Shown piece by piece: positions 36,433-44,860 of a DNA stretch of 64,000 bases. The position numbers were made by a program, and so were the translations under genes. The DNA is taken from the NCBI RefSeq assembly GCF_000812465.1, contig NZ_JWMA01000182.1, forward strand, positions 1 to 64,000. Direction: 5' to 3'. The notes under the pieces were generated by a model. It did not search any database, was not told the DNA's origin, and saw only the letters and a program-made list of their open reading frames with translations. This DNA comes from Cupriavidus sp. IDO (lineage in GTDB: Bacteria; Pseudomonadota; Gammaproteobacteria; Burkholderiales; Burkholderiaceae). How positions within the stretch are numbered: position 1 is the first letter of the stretch; every line of letters starts with the position of its first letter.

Positions 36433-37050
36433 ATGCCGATTACCCAACCGATCCCGTCCACGCCGACGACTTCGCTGCTGCCGGGCTTCGACAACCCCGT
36501 CGACGATGCACAGCAGGTGTTTCGCGCCACGCTGGAAGCGTTTGCCCATCCGGGCCGCCTGGCAACCCTGCCCGTCACCAGCGGCCTGCCCGATGGCCTG
36601 TCGCCGGCGCTAGCCGCGTTGCTGCTGACCCTGGCCGATCCCGATACGCCGGTCTGGCTGCCTGCCGACGTGCCCGCCGCGGCGCGCGCGTTCCTGCGCT
36701 TCCACTGCGGCTGCCCGCTGACGGAGGACCTGGGTGCCGCAACGTTCGTGTGCGTGCCCGCCGGCCATGCCATGCCCGACCTCGCGGACTGCGCGCAGGG
36801 CGAGCCGGCCTTTCCGGACCGCTCGGCCACCCTGATGGTGGAGGTGGCATCGCTCACCGACGGCGACACGCTCACGCTGCGCGGCCCCGGCATCGAGACC
36901 ACGCAAACGCTGCGCGTCGCCGGCCTGCCCGCCGGCTTCCGCGCGAGCTGGCGGGCCAACAACGCCGGCTTTCCGCTCGGCGTGGACCTGCTGCTGGCCA
37001 GCGGCGACCGATTCTGCGCGCTGACGCGCACCACGCACGTGGAGGACTGA
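36433..37050 (+). CDS. phnH: C-P lyase complex subunit PhnH
   Basis: This 205-residue subunit of the C-P lyase core has the family N-terminus LLPGFDNPVDDAQQVFRATLEAFAHPGR (about 16-43) and the C-terminal ANNAGFPLGVDLLLASGDRFCALTRTTHVE. PhnH supports assembly of the PhnGHIJ complex and resembles PLP-transferase folds without using the cofactor. The long frame starts inside phnG, but the ATG at 36433, behind GGGAGGAC, is the real start. phnI begins 2 bases after its stop. Confidence 0.93.
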   Translation: MPITQPIPSTPTTSLLPGFDNPVDDAQQVFRATLEAFAHPGRLATLPVTSGLPDGLSPALAALLLTLADPDTPVWLPADVPAAARAFLRFHCGCPLTEDLGAATFVCVPAGHAMPDLADCAQGEPAFPDRSATLMVEVASLTDGDTLTLRGPGIETTQTLRVAGLPAGFRASWRANNAGFPLGVDLLLASGDRFCALTRTTHVED

Positions 37051-37051
37051 G

Positions 37052-38185
37052 ATGTACGTAGCCGTCAAAGGAGGCGAACGCGCCATCCTGAACTCCTACC
37101 AGATGCTCGATGCGTACCGCCGTGGCGACACCTCGGTGCCGGAACTCACGCTCGCGCAGATCCGCGAACAGATGCCGCTGGCGGTGTCGCGCGTGATGGC
37201 CGAGGGTTCGCTGTACGACCCGCGCCTGGCCGCGCTGGCGCTGAAGCAGGCGGCCGGCGACCAGATCGAGGCAATCTTTCTGCTGCGCGCATATCGCACC
37301 ACGCTCGCGCGCTTCGGCTATACGCGCCCCGTCGATACCGGCGCGATGCGCCTGCAACGCCGGATCTCGTCCACATTCAAGGACGTGCCGGGCGGCCAGG
37401 TGCTCGGGCCGACCTACGACTACACGCAGCGCCTGCTGGATTTCTCGCTCGAAGCAGAGCGCGATCCCGCGCCGCTGCCGCCGTCGGCGGAACCCCTCGC
37501 CGCCGGCATGCCGCGCGTGACGGGCCTGCTGGAAGCTGACGAACTAGTCGAGGCCGACGACATTCCGGCCGGCGACCCCACCCCGCCGGACCTGACGCGC
37601 GAACCGCTTACGTTCCCCGCCAGCCGCGCGGCTCGCCTGCAGAACCTGGCGCGCGCCGACGAAGGCTTCCTGCTCTCGATGGGCTACTCCACGCAGCGCG
37701 GCTACGGCAACTCGCACCCGTTCGCGGCCGAGATCCGCTATGGCACGGCTGAAGTCGAGCTGTTCGTGGAAGAACTCGGTTTCGCGGTCACCATCGGCGA
37801 AGTCGAGCTGACCGAATGCCAGATGGTGAGCCAGTTTGCCGGCAATGCCGACGAGGCCCCGCGCTTCACGCGTGGCTATGGGCTGGTGTTCGGCTACAAC
37901 GAGCGCAAGGCGATGTCGATGGCGCTGGCGGATCGCGCCATGCGCGCCGAAGAGCTTGGCGAAGCGGCCGATGCCCCGGCCAACGATATCGAGTTCATGC
38001 TGTACCACAGCGACAACGTCGAGGCCTCGGGCTTCGTGCAGCACCTGAAGCTGCCCCACTACGTGGACTTCCAGGCCAACCTGGAACTGCTGCGGCGCCT
38101 GCGTGCGGAACAGGATGCGGCCAGCCCCGCTGCCACGCCGCAACCCCTGCCGAAACAACAGCCCCAAGAGGAGACGCTGGCATGA
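37052..38185 (+). CDS. phnI: C-P lyase complex subunit PhnI (nucleosidase)
   Basis: This 377-residue subunit starts with the typical MYVAVKGGERAILNSYQML and contains MGYSTQRGYGNSHPFAAEIRYG and GFAVTIGEVELTECQMV. PhnI, with GHL, displaces adenine from ATP by the phosphonate to form the ribose 1-phosphonate triphosphate. The C-terminus ends in a short Pro/Gln-rich tail. The stop overlaps the phnJ ATG by 4 bases. Length and motifs are complete. Confidence 0.94.
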   Translation: MYVAVKGGERAILNSYQMLDAYRRGDTSVPELTLAQIREQMPLAVSRVMAEGSLYDPRLAALALKQAAGDQIEAIFLLRAYRTTLARFGYTRPVDTGAMRLQRRISSTFKDVPGGQVLGPTYDYTQRLLDFSLEAERDPAPLPPSAEPLAAGMPRVTGLLEADELVEADDIPAGDPTPPDLTREPLTFPASRAARLQNLARADEGFLLSMGYSTQRGYGNSHPFAAEIRYGTAEVELFVEELGFAVTIGEVELTECQMVSQFAGNADEAPRFTRGYGLVFGYNERKAMSMALADRAMRAEELGEAADAPANDIEFMLYHSDNVEASGFVQHLKLPHYVDFQANLELLRRLRAEQDAASPAATPQPLPKQQPQEETLA

Positions 38186-39087
38186 GTCAGGTCAACGCCA
38201 CCCCGAATCCGGGCGCCGTCGCCCGCGACGAGCACTACAACTTCGGCTATCTCGACGAGTCGACCAAGCGCGTGCTGCGCCGCGCGCTGCTCAAGGCCGT
38301 GGCGATTCCCGGCTACCAGGTGCCGTTCGGCAGCCGCGAAATGCCGCTGCCCTACGGCTGGGGCACGGGCGGCATCCAGGTCACCGCCGCGATCATCGGC
38401 AAGCAGGACGTGCTCAAGGTGATCGACCAGGGTTCGGACGACACCACCAACGCCATCAATATCCGCCGCTTCTTCGGCCGCGTCACCGGCGTGCAGACCA
38501 CCGAGCGCACCGCCGAGGCCAGCATCATCCAGACCCGCCACCGCATTCCCGAGACGCCGCTGCGCGCGGGCCAGACGATGGTGTACCAGGTGCCCATTCC
38601 CGAGCCGCTGCGCTGGCTGGAGCCGAGCGAGCGCGAGACCCGCACCATGCACGCGCTGGCCGAGTACGGCGCGATGCACGTCAAGCTCTATGAGGACATT
38701 GCCCATCACGGGCATATCGCCACCACCTACGACTACCCCGTGGTCGTCAACCAGCGCTACATGATGCGGCCGTCGCCGATCCCCAAGTTCGACAATCCCA
38801 AGCTCGACCGCAGCCCCGCACTGATGCTGTTCGGCGCCGGGCGCGAGAAGCGCGTCTATGCCGTGCCGCCGTATACCTCGGTGAAAAGCCTGGACTTTGC
38901 CGACCATCCGTTCACCGTGGAGAAGTGGTCCAGCTGCTGCGCGCAGTGCGGCGCCACCGACAGCTATCTCGATGAAATAATCACCGACGATGCCGGCACG
39001 CGCATGTTCGTGTGCTCGGACACCGAGTACTGCGCCGACCGCCAGACCGCACAAGCCGTGAAGGCGGCCGCCGGAGGTGCCCAATGA
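38182..39087 (+). CDS. phnJ: C-P lyase, radical SAM subunit PhnJ
   Basis: This 301-residue radical-SAM enzyme breaks the carbon-phosphorus bond, giving the alkane and 5-phosphoribosyl 1,2-cyclic phosphate. The iron-sulfur cysteines are Cys253-x2-Cys256 and Cys278, with Cys284 at the same spacing as the E. coli thiyl-radical residue. Gly44 (IPGYQVPFGSREMP) corresponds to the glycyl-radical position. All four key features match E. coli with an offset of 12. The frame extends upstream into phnI; the ATG at 38182 is the family start. phnK overlaps its stop by 4 bases. Confidence 0.95.
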   Translation: MSQVNATPNPGAVARDEHYNFGYLDESTKRVLRRALLKAVAIPGYQVPFGSREMPLPYGWGTGGIQVTAAIIGKQDVLKVIDQGSDDTTNAINIRRFFGRVTGVQTTERTAEASIIQTRHRIPETPLRAGQTMVYQVPIPEPLRWLEPSERETRTMHALAEYGAMHVKLYEDIAHHGHIATTYDYPVVVNQRYMMRPSPIPKFDNPKLDRSPALMLFGAGREKRVYAVPPYTSVKSLDFADHPFTVEKWSSCCAQCGATDSYLDEIITDDAGTRMFVCSDTEYCADRQTAQAVKAAAGGAQ

Positions 39088-39860
39088 GCGCGACCCCGCT
39101 GCTGTCGGTGCGCAGCCTCACGCGCACCTGGGACGGCGTGCATGGCTGCCATGACGTCAGCTTCGACCTCTATCCTGGCGAGCTGCTCTGCGTGGTGGGC
39201 GAATCGGGCTCCGGCAAGAGCACGCTGCTGCAGGCACTGTCGATGCAGGCCCCGCCGCAGCGTGGCAGCGTCAGCTATGACATGCGCGAGTCCGGCCTGA
39301 CCGACCTGGCCACGCTATCCAGCGCGCGCATGCGCCTGCTGGCCCGCACCGACTGGGGCTTCGTGCGCCAGCATGCCCGCGACGGCCTGCGCATGCAGGT
39401 CAGCGCCGGCGCCAACATCGCCGAGCGCCTGATGGCCGTGGGCGAGCGCCACTACGGCAACCTGCGCGAAGTGGCCGGCGCCTGGCTCGAGAAAATGGAA
39501 ATCGACCTGGCGCGCCTGGATGATGTCCCCACCACCTTCTCGGGTGGCATGCAGCAGCGCCTGCAGATCGCGCGCAACCTGGTCACGCACCCGCGCCTGG
39601 TGTTCATGGACGAGCCCACGGCATCGCTCGACGTCTCAGTGCAGGCCCGCCTGCTGGACCTGTTGCGCCGCCTGGTGACCGACCTCGGCCTCGCCGCCGT
39701 CCTCGTCACGCACGACCTCGCCGTGGCGCGCCTGCTGGCGCACCGCACGCTGGTCATGCAGGGCGGCCGCGTGGTGGAGCAAGGCCTGACCGACCAGATC
39801 CTCGACGACCCGCAGCACCCGTACACGCAGTTGCTGGTCTCCTCCATCCTGCAGGGCTGA
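39084..39860 (+). CDS. phnK: C-P lyase-associated ATPase PhnK
   Basis: This 258-residue ABC-type ATPase has Walker A VVGESGSGKSTLLQALS (about 35-51), signature FSGGMQQRLQIARNL and Walker B VFMDEPTASLD. The specific block TDWGFVRQHARDGLRMQVSAGANIAERLMAVG identifies PhnK, which binds the C-P lyase core rather than a membrane permease. CCGGAGGTG lies before the ATG, which overlaps the phnJ stop. Confidence 0.94.
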   Translation: MSATPLLSVRSLTRTWDGVHGCHDVSFDLYPGELLCVVGESGSGKSTLLQALSMQAPPQRGSVSYDMRESGLTDLATLSSARMRLLARTDWGFVRQHARDGLRMQVSAGANIAERLMAVGERHYGNLREVAGAWLEKMEIDLARLDDVPTTFSGGMQQRLQIARNLVTHPRLVFMDEPTASLDVSVQARLLDLLRRLVTDLGLAAVLVTHDLAVARLLAHRTLVMQGGRVVEQGLTDQILDDPQHPYTQLLVSSILQG

Positions 39861-39865
39861 CGACG

Positions 39866-40591
39866 ATGCCATCCGAAAACGCACAGAAGCTGGTCGAGGT
39901 CCGCGGCCTCGGCAAGATGTTCACGCTGCACAACCAGGGCGGCATTCGCCTGCCGGTGCTGCGTGCGATCGATTTCGACGCCGCGCGCGGCGAATGCCTG
40001 GTCCTGTCCGGTCCCTCGGGCACCGGCAAGAGCACGCTCCTGCGCTGCCTGTACGGCAACTACCTGGCCACCGAAGGCACCATCCGCCTGCGCGACACCA
40101 GCGTCGATGCCGAGCCGTGGGTCGAGCTGACCAACGCCCCCGAGCAACGCGTGCTGAAGCTGCGCCGAGACGTGATCGGCTACGTCAGCCAGTTCCTGCG
40201 CGCGATTCCGCGCGTTTCCGCGCTGGACGTCGTGGCGGATCCATTGCAGCAGCGCGGCGCCAGCCACGAGGAAGCCCGTGCAGGCGCCGCGGCGCTGCTG
40301 GCCCGCCTGAACCTGCCGCGCCGCCTGTGGGACCTGCCGCCGGCCACATTCTCGGGCGGCGAACAGCAGCGCGTGAACATCGCGCGCGGCCTGATCGGCG
40401 GCCATCCGATCCTGTTGCTCGACGAACCGACTGCATCGCTCGACGCCGACAACCGCGCGGTGGTGATCGAGTTGATCCGTGAAGCGCTGGCCGAAGGCCG
40501 TGCCCTGATCGGCATCTTTCACGACGAAGCCGTGCGCGATGCCGTCGCCACCCGCCTGCTGCCTCTGCAGCCGGCCACCGCCCTCGCCTGA
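39866..40591 (+). CDS. phnL: C-P lyase-associated ATPase PhnL
   Basis: This 241-residue ABC-type ATPase has Walker A LSGPSGTGKSTLLRCLYGNY (about 47-66), signature FSGGEQQRVNIARGL and Walker B LLLDEPTASLD. GYVSQFLRAIPRVSALDVVADPL is a PhnL-type Q-loop region. PhnL works with PhnGHI in the first C-P lyase step and with PhnK in the nucleotide-driven complex. It starts 5 bases after phnK. Confidence 0.93.
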   Translation: MPSENAQKLVEVRGLGKMFTLHNQGGIRLPVLRAIDFDAARGECLVLSGPSGTGKSTLLRCLYGNYLATEGTIRLRDTSVDAEPWVELTNAPEQRVLKLRRDVIGYVSQFLRAIPRVSALDVVADPLQQRGASHEEARAGAAALLARLNLPRRLWDLPPATFSGGEQQRVNIARGLIGGHPILLLDEPTASLDADNRAVVIELIREALAEGRALIGIFHDEAVRDAVATRLLPLQPATALA

Positions 40592-40614
40592 TTCGAATCC
40601 GGAACGGAGCCGAC

Positions 40615-41835
40615 ATGTCTGCCACCTATCTGACGCACGCTACCCTGGTGCTGCCCGACCGCGTCCTGCATGACAGCGCACTACTGATCGAGGACGGCTG
40701 TATCGCCGCCATCGAACCCGCGCCGTCCGCCGTGCCCGCCTACGCCACCGTGATCGACCTGCACGGCCACATGGTGATGCCGGGCCTGATCGACGTGCAC
40801 TGCGACGCCATCGAGAAGGAAGCCGAGCCGCGCGCCAACGTGATGTTCCCGCTGGACTTCGCCGTGGCCCAGGTGGACCGCCGCAACGCCGCGGCCGGCA
40901 TCACCACGCCGTATCACGCGCTGTCGTTCGCCGGCAACCAGTTCGGCGTGCGCAACGTCGACACCGCGGCCACGCTGGTGCGCACGGTGGCTGCGTATCG
41001 CGAGCACAGCCTGGTCGACAACCGCATCCACTGCCGCTATGAAGTGACCGACGCCAGCGCCGTGCCCGTGCTCGAAATGCTGATGGCCGAGGGCGTGGTG
41101 GACCTGCTGTCCGTCATGGACCACTCGCCGGGCCAGGGCCAGTTCAAGACAATGGAGGCCTACCTCGCCTACATGATGGGCAACCACGGCATGAGCCGCG
41201 AAGAGGCCACCAATGCCGCCGCGAAGAAAGCCGCGGCGCTGGACGGCGCGCATGAACGCGTCAACCGGCTGGTGGAAAAGGCGCATCGACTCGGCATTCC
41301 CACCGCCAGCCATGACGACGACTCGCCGCAGCGCATCGCCGCCATGCGCGCGCTGGGCGTGCGCATGAGCGAGTTCCCGATCAACGTGGAGACCGCGCAA
41401 GCCGCCTGCGCGCAAGCGCTGCCGACCATCCTCGGCGCGCCCAATGTGCTGCGGGGCAAGAGCCAGAGCGGGTCCATGCGCGCGATCGATGCCATCCAGG
41501 CGGGCGTGGGGACGATCCTGTGCTCCGACTACCAGCCCTCGACCCTGATTGCCGCGGCGTATGCCGCCGCGCGCCTGGCCGACCTGCCGCTCAATGAAGC
41601 GGTGGCCCTGGTCACCGCCAACCCTGCCGATGCCTGCCTGCTGTCTGACCGCGGCCGCCTGGTGCCCGGCGCACGCGCGGACGTGATCGCCGTGTCCGGC
41701 GTGGCCGGCCAGCCGATGGTCACCCACACGTGGTCGCATGGGCGGCTGGTGTTTGCTGCCGGCTATCCGTCGATGCGGCATGTGGCCGCCGCCGAGGTTC
41801 CGGCAGCCGGGCATGCCATGCGTGCAATGGCCTGA
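40615..41835 (+). CDS. phnM: Ribose 1-methylphosphonate 5-triphosphate diphosphatase
   Basis: This 406-residue amidohydrolase removes pyrophosphate from the C-P lyase intermediate before PhnJ acts. Motifs are MPGLIDVHCDAIEKEAEPRANV (about 56-77), MDHSPGQGQF, TASHDDDSPQR and LCSDYQPSTLIAAAYAAARL. It is the last gene of phnGHIJKLM, starting 23 bases after phnL. A second PhnM-like gene lies at 33715-34926 in the divergent operon; this one has the classic operon position. A stem-loop follows its stop. Confidence 0.94.
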   Translation: MSATYLTHATLVLPDRVLHDSALLIEDGCIAAIEPAPSAVPAYATVIDLHGHMVMPGLIDVHCDAIEKEAEPRANVMFPLDFAVAQVDRRNAAAGITTPYHALSFAGNQFGVRNVDTAATLVRTVAAYREHSLVDNRIHCRYEVTDASAVPVLEMLMAEGVVDLLSVMDHSPGQGQFKTMEAYLAYMMGNHGMSREEATNAAAKKAAALDGAHERVNRLVEKAHRLGIPTASHDDDSPQRIAAMRALGVRMSEFPINVETAQAACAQALPTILGAPNVLRGKSQSGSMRAIDAIQAGVGTILCSDYQPSTLIAAAYAAARLADLPLNEAVALVTANPADACLLSDRGRLVPGARADVIAVSGVAGQPMVTHTWSHGRLVFAAGYPSMRHVAAAEVPAAGHAMRAMA

Positions 41836-41852
41836 GCGGCGGGCGTCATGCC

Positions 41853-41883
41853 CCGGACCGGACTCGGCACCCGTCGGGTCCGG
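41853..41883 (+). terminator. Stem-loop after phnM
   Basis: CCGGACC (41853-41859) pairs with GGTCCGG (41877-41883), with further partial pairing inside (CGG/CCG). TTTCCCTT follows. It is a plausible end for the phnG-phnM transcript. The rest of the 355-base gap to kdgD holds a promoter, an operator and a leader hairpin. Confidence 0.55.
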
Positions 41884-42083
41884 TTTCCCTTCGTGTTGCG
41901 TTGTCTGACAACACTTGGCAAGCCTGGCAGTTTTGCCGGGCGCGTTTCTTCGGCCTGCGCGAGTGGCGCCGCAAGCCTCACTTCTGGCTCAGAAAATGCC
42001 TAATTCTGCCCTTGAACCGCAGAATCCAGCGCCTCTTCATTTCTCATAATTCTCAGGTAAACCCGTAAGCCCAGACAGCCGGC

Positions 42084-42115
42084 TTGCCTTGCGAACTTTC
42101 TTGTCATACGATGAC
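42084..42115 (+). promoter_or_regulatory. kdgD promoter with GntR-type operator
   Basis: A possible -35 TTGCCT (42084-42089) and -10 TACGAT (42107-42112) are 17 bases apart. The -10 lies inside the palindrome GTCATACGATGAC (42103-42115), followed by TGATAA. The same palindrome occurs upstream of the GntR gene at 47592. Binding there would block polymerase. A GC hairpin CGGGCC-CTC-GGCCCG (42162-42176) lies in the leader, just before the AGGAA ribosome-binding site. Confidence 0.6.
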
Positions 42116-42190
42116 TGATAACTCGGATGTCATGGAGAACCGAGTCGACCACAAACATCACCGGGCCCTCGGCCCGCTCAGGAATTCGCA

Positions 42191-43105
42191 ATGCTCGCAC
42201 CCAACGAACTCAAGAAGATCGTCTCTGAAGGACTGCTTTCGTTTCCCGTCACCGACTTTGACCGGGCGGGCAATTTCGCGCCGAAGTCCTATGCGGAACG
42301 CCTGGAATGGCTGGCCCCCTATGGCGCCACCGCCCTGTTCGCGGCCGGCGGCACTGGGGAATTCTTCTCGCTGACGCCGGACGACTACTCCGCTGTGGTC
42401 GACACCGCCGTGCAGACCTGCGCGGGCAAGGTGCCCATCCTCGCGGGCGCCGGCGGCCCTACCCGGACCGCAATTGCCTATGCACAGGAAGCGCAGCGCC
42501 TTGGCGCCGCCGGCGTCCTGCTGCTGCCGCACTACCTGACCGAAGCCAGCCAGGACGGTATTGCCGCGCATGTCGAAGAGCTCTGCAAGGCCGTGGACAT
42601 CGGCGTGATCGTCTACAACCGTGCCAATTCGAAGCTCGACGCCGCGCACCTGGCCACGCTGGCTGACCGCTGCCCGAACCTGATCGGCTTCAAGGATGGC
42701 GTCGGCGACATCGAGGCCATGGTGAGCATCCGCCGCAAGCTTGGCGACCGCTTCTCCTACCTGGGCGGCTTGCCTACCGCGGAGGTTTACGCCGCGGCAT
42801 ACAAGGCGCTCGGCGTGCCGGTCTACTCCTCCGCTGTCTTCAACTTCATCCCGAAGACCGCGATGGACTTCTACCGCGCCATCGCCGCGGACGACCACGA
42901 AACCGTCGGCCACCTGATCGATACATTCTTCCTGCCTTACCTGGCCATCCGCAACCGCAAGGCCGGCTACGCCGTGAGCATCGTCAAGGCGGGCGCAAAG
43001 CTCGTCGGCCGCGATGCGGGCCCCGTGCGTGCGCCGCTGACGGACCTGACGGACGAGGAAGCGGACGCGCTTGGCGCCCTCATCAGCAAGCTCGGCCCGC
43101 AGTAA
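42191..43105 (+). CDS. kdgD: 5-dehydro-4-deoxyglucarate dehydratase
   Basis: This 304-residue DapA-family class I lyase dehydrates and decarboxylates 5-keto-4-deoxyglucarate to alpha-ketoglutarate semialdehyde. Schiff-base Lys168 (IGFKDGVGD) and Tyr142 (VIVYNRAN) are in place, with the GGTGEFFSL loop (about 53-61). This enzyme is typical of hexarate catabolism in Cupriavidus and Pseudomonas relatives. The next gene on the same strand encodes the dehydrogenase for its product. A strong terminator-like hairpin lies between the two, so their expression may differ. Regulation by the nearby GntR protein is suggested by the shared palindrome. Confidence 0.92.
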   Translation: MLAPNELKKIVSEGLLSFPVTDFDRAGNFAPKSYAERLEWLAPYGATALFAAGGTGEFFSLTPDDYSAVVDTAVQTCAGKVPILAGAGGPTRTAIAYAQEAQRLGAAGVLLLPHYLTEASQDGIAAHVEELCKAVDIGVIVYNRANSKLDAAHLATLADRCPNLIGFKDGVGDIEAMVSIRRKLGDRFSYLGGLPTAEVYAAAYKALGVPVYSSAVFNFIPKTAMDFYRAIAADDHETVGHLIDTFFLPYLAIRNRKAGYAVSIVKAGAKLVGRDAGPVRAPLTDLTDEEADALGALISKLGPQ

Positions 43106-43158
43106 GCCGGAGCCTGCCGGTCGCGGGGCGCCTCCGTGGCCGGCAGCCAGACGATACC

Positions 43159-43179
43159 AACGGGCCTGAAGCGCCCGTT
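43159..43179 (+). terminator. Intrinsic terminator between kdgD and the dehydrogenase gene
   Basis: AACGGGC-CTGAAGC-GCCCGTT has perfect 7-bp arms followed by TTTTGTGCTTTT. It is a textbook Rho-independent terminator lying between two genes of one pathway, so it probably works as an attenuator, or the downstream gene has its own promoter. Confidence 0.75.
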
Positions 43180-43265
43180 TTTGTGCTTTTCAGATGACGT
43201 GTGCCGCTTTGCGCTGCCACGTCCCTGACACCCTGGCCCCGAAACCAGCCGAAAAGGAAACACCC

Positions 43266-44837
43266 ATGACCATTACCGGCGACATGCTGATCGGCGCGCA
43301 ATCCGTGCGCGGCACCGAATCCCTGCTGCAAGCCATCAATCCCGCCACCGGCGAAACGCTGGGCCCCGATTTCGGGGGCGGCGGCAACGCCGAAGTGAAC
43401 CGCGCCTGCGAACTTGCCGAAGCAGCGTTCGACACCTACCGCGCTACCACGCCGCAACAGCGCGCGGCCTTCCTCGAATCGATTGCCAGCGGCATCGAAG
43501 CGCTGGGCGACACGCTGATCCAGCGTGCGCACCTGGAAAGCGCACTGCCCATCGCGCGCCTGCAGGGTGAGCGCGGCCGCACCGCCAACCAGTTGCGCCT
43601 GTTCGCGAGCATTCTGCGCGATGGCCGCTGGCAGAACGCCACCTTCGACAGCGCCCTGCCCGAGCGCAACCCGCCGCGCCCCGACCTGCGCATGCAACGG
43701 ATCGCCGTGGGGCCGGTCGTCGTGTTCGGCGCCAGCAATTTCCCGCTGGCCTTCTCCGTGGCTGGCGGCGACACGGCTTCGGCCCTGGCCGCCGGATGCC
43801 CGGTCATCGTCAAGGCACACTCGGCACATCTCGGCACGTCCGAGCTGGTCGGCCGCGTGATCCGGAAAGCCGTGGCGGATGCCGGACTGCCGGAAGGCGT
43901 GTTCTCACTGCTGGTTGGCGCGGGCAATGTGGTCGGCACCGCGCTGGTGTCGCATCCCGCCGTGCAGGCAGTCGGCTTCACCGGCTCGCGCGCCGGCGGA
44001 CTGGCGCTGCTGCATGCTGCCAACAGCCGGCCGCAGCCGATTCCGGTCTATGCCGAGATGAGCAGCATCAACCCGGTGTTCCTCCTGCCTTCGGCGCTGG
44101 CCGCGCGCGGCGAAGACATTGGCCGCCAGCTGGTGGACTCGCTGGTCATGGGTGTCGGCCAGTTCTGCACCAATCCCGGCCTGGTCATTGCGATCGATGG
44201 CTCCGCGCTGGACGGCTTCCGCCAGGCAGCGGTAAAGGCCCTGGCGGACAAACCCGCCGCAGCCATGCTGACGCCAGGCATCCACCGCGCCTATGAGCAG
44301 GGTGTGGCGCAACTGTGCGCGCTCGATGGCATCCATGCGATCGGCGCCGGCGCGGCTGGCGACGGTCCGAACCGCGCCCGCCCCGCATTGTTCGAAACCA
44401 CCGCAGAGCGCTTCCTTGCCGACGAGAGGATGCAGGCCGAAGTCTTCGGCCCGGCCTCGACGCTGGTGGTCTGCCGCGACGCGGCCGAGATGCTCGCACT
44501 TGCGCGCCAGCTCGAAGGCCAGCTCACCGCCACGCTGCAAGCCGACGATGCCGACCACGCCATCGCGGCGGACCTGCTGACCGTGCTGGAGCGCAAGGTC
44601 GGGCGCGTGCTCTACAACGGGTATCCCACGGGCGTTGAAGTCTCGTACGCGATGGTGCATGGCGGGCCGTTCCCGGCTACGTCGGACACGCGCACGACTT
44701 CGGTGGGCGCGAGCGCCATTGACCGATTCCTGCGGCCGGTGTGCTACCAGAACCTGCCGGATGCGCTGTTGCCTCTAGCGTTGCGGGATGGGAATCCGCT
44801 GGGGGTGTGGCAGTTGAGGGATGGGAAGGTCGCGTAG
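43266..44837 (+). CDS. Alpha-ketoglutarate semialdehyde (2,5-dioxovalerate) dehydrogenase
   Basis: This 523-residue aldehyde dehydrogenase oxidises alpha-ketoglutarate semialdehyde to 2-oxoglutarate. It has the KGSADH-type block GPVVVFGASNFPLAFSVAGG and the nucleotide and catalytic-Glu region. The catalytic cysteine is in GVGQFCTNPG (about residue 301), and the late GYPTGVEVSYAMVHGGPFPATSD is typical of this branch. It acts directly after KdgD. AAAAGGAAAC precedes the ATG. Copy C of the large palindromic repeat begins about 25 bases after its stop. Confidence 0.9.
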   Translation: MTITGDMLIGAQSVRGTESLLQAINPATGETLGPDFGGGGNAEVNRACELAEAAFDTYRATTPQQRAAFLESIASGIEALGDTLIQRAHLESALPIARLQGERGRTANQLRLFASILRDGRWQNATFDSALPERNPPRPDLRMQRIAVGPVVVFGASNFPLAFSVAGGDTASALAAGCPVIVKAHSAHLGTSELVGRVIRKAVADAGLPEGVFSLLVGAGNVVGTALVSHPAVQAVGFTGSRAGGLALLHAANSRPQPIPVYAEMSSINPVFLLPSALAARGEDIGRQLVDSLVMGVGQFCTNPGLVIAIDGSALDGFRQAAVKALADKPAAAMLTPGIHRAYEQGVAQLCALDGIHAIGAGAAGDGPNRARPALFETTAERFLADERMQAEVFGPASTLVVCRDAAEMLALARQLEGQLTATLQADDADHAIAADLLTVLERKVGRVLYNGYPTGVEVSYAMVHGGPFPATSDTRTTSVGASAIDRFLRPVCYQNLPDALLPLALRDGNPLGVWQLRDGKVA

Positions 44838-44860
44838 CGTAGTCCTGAGGGATCGGGTGG

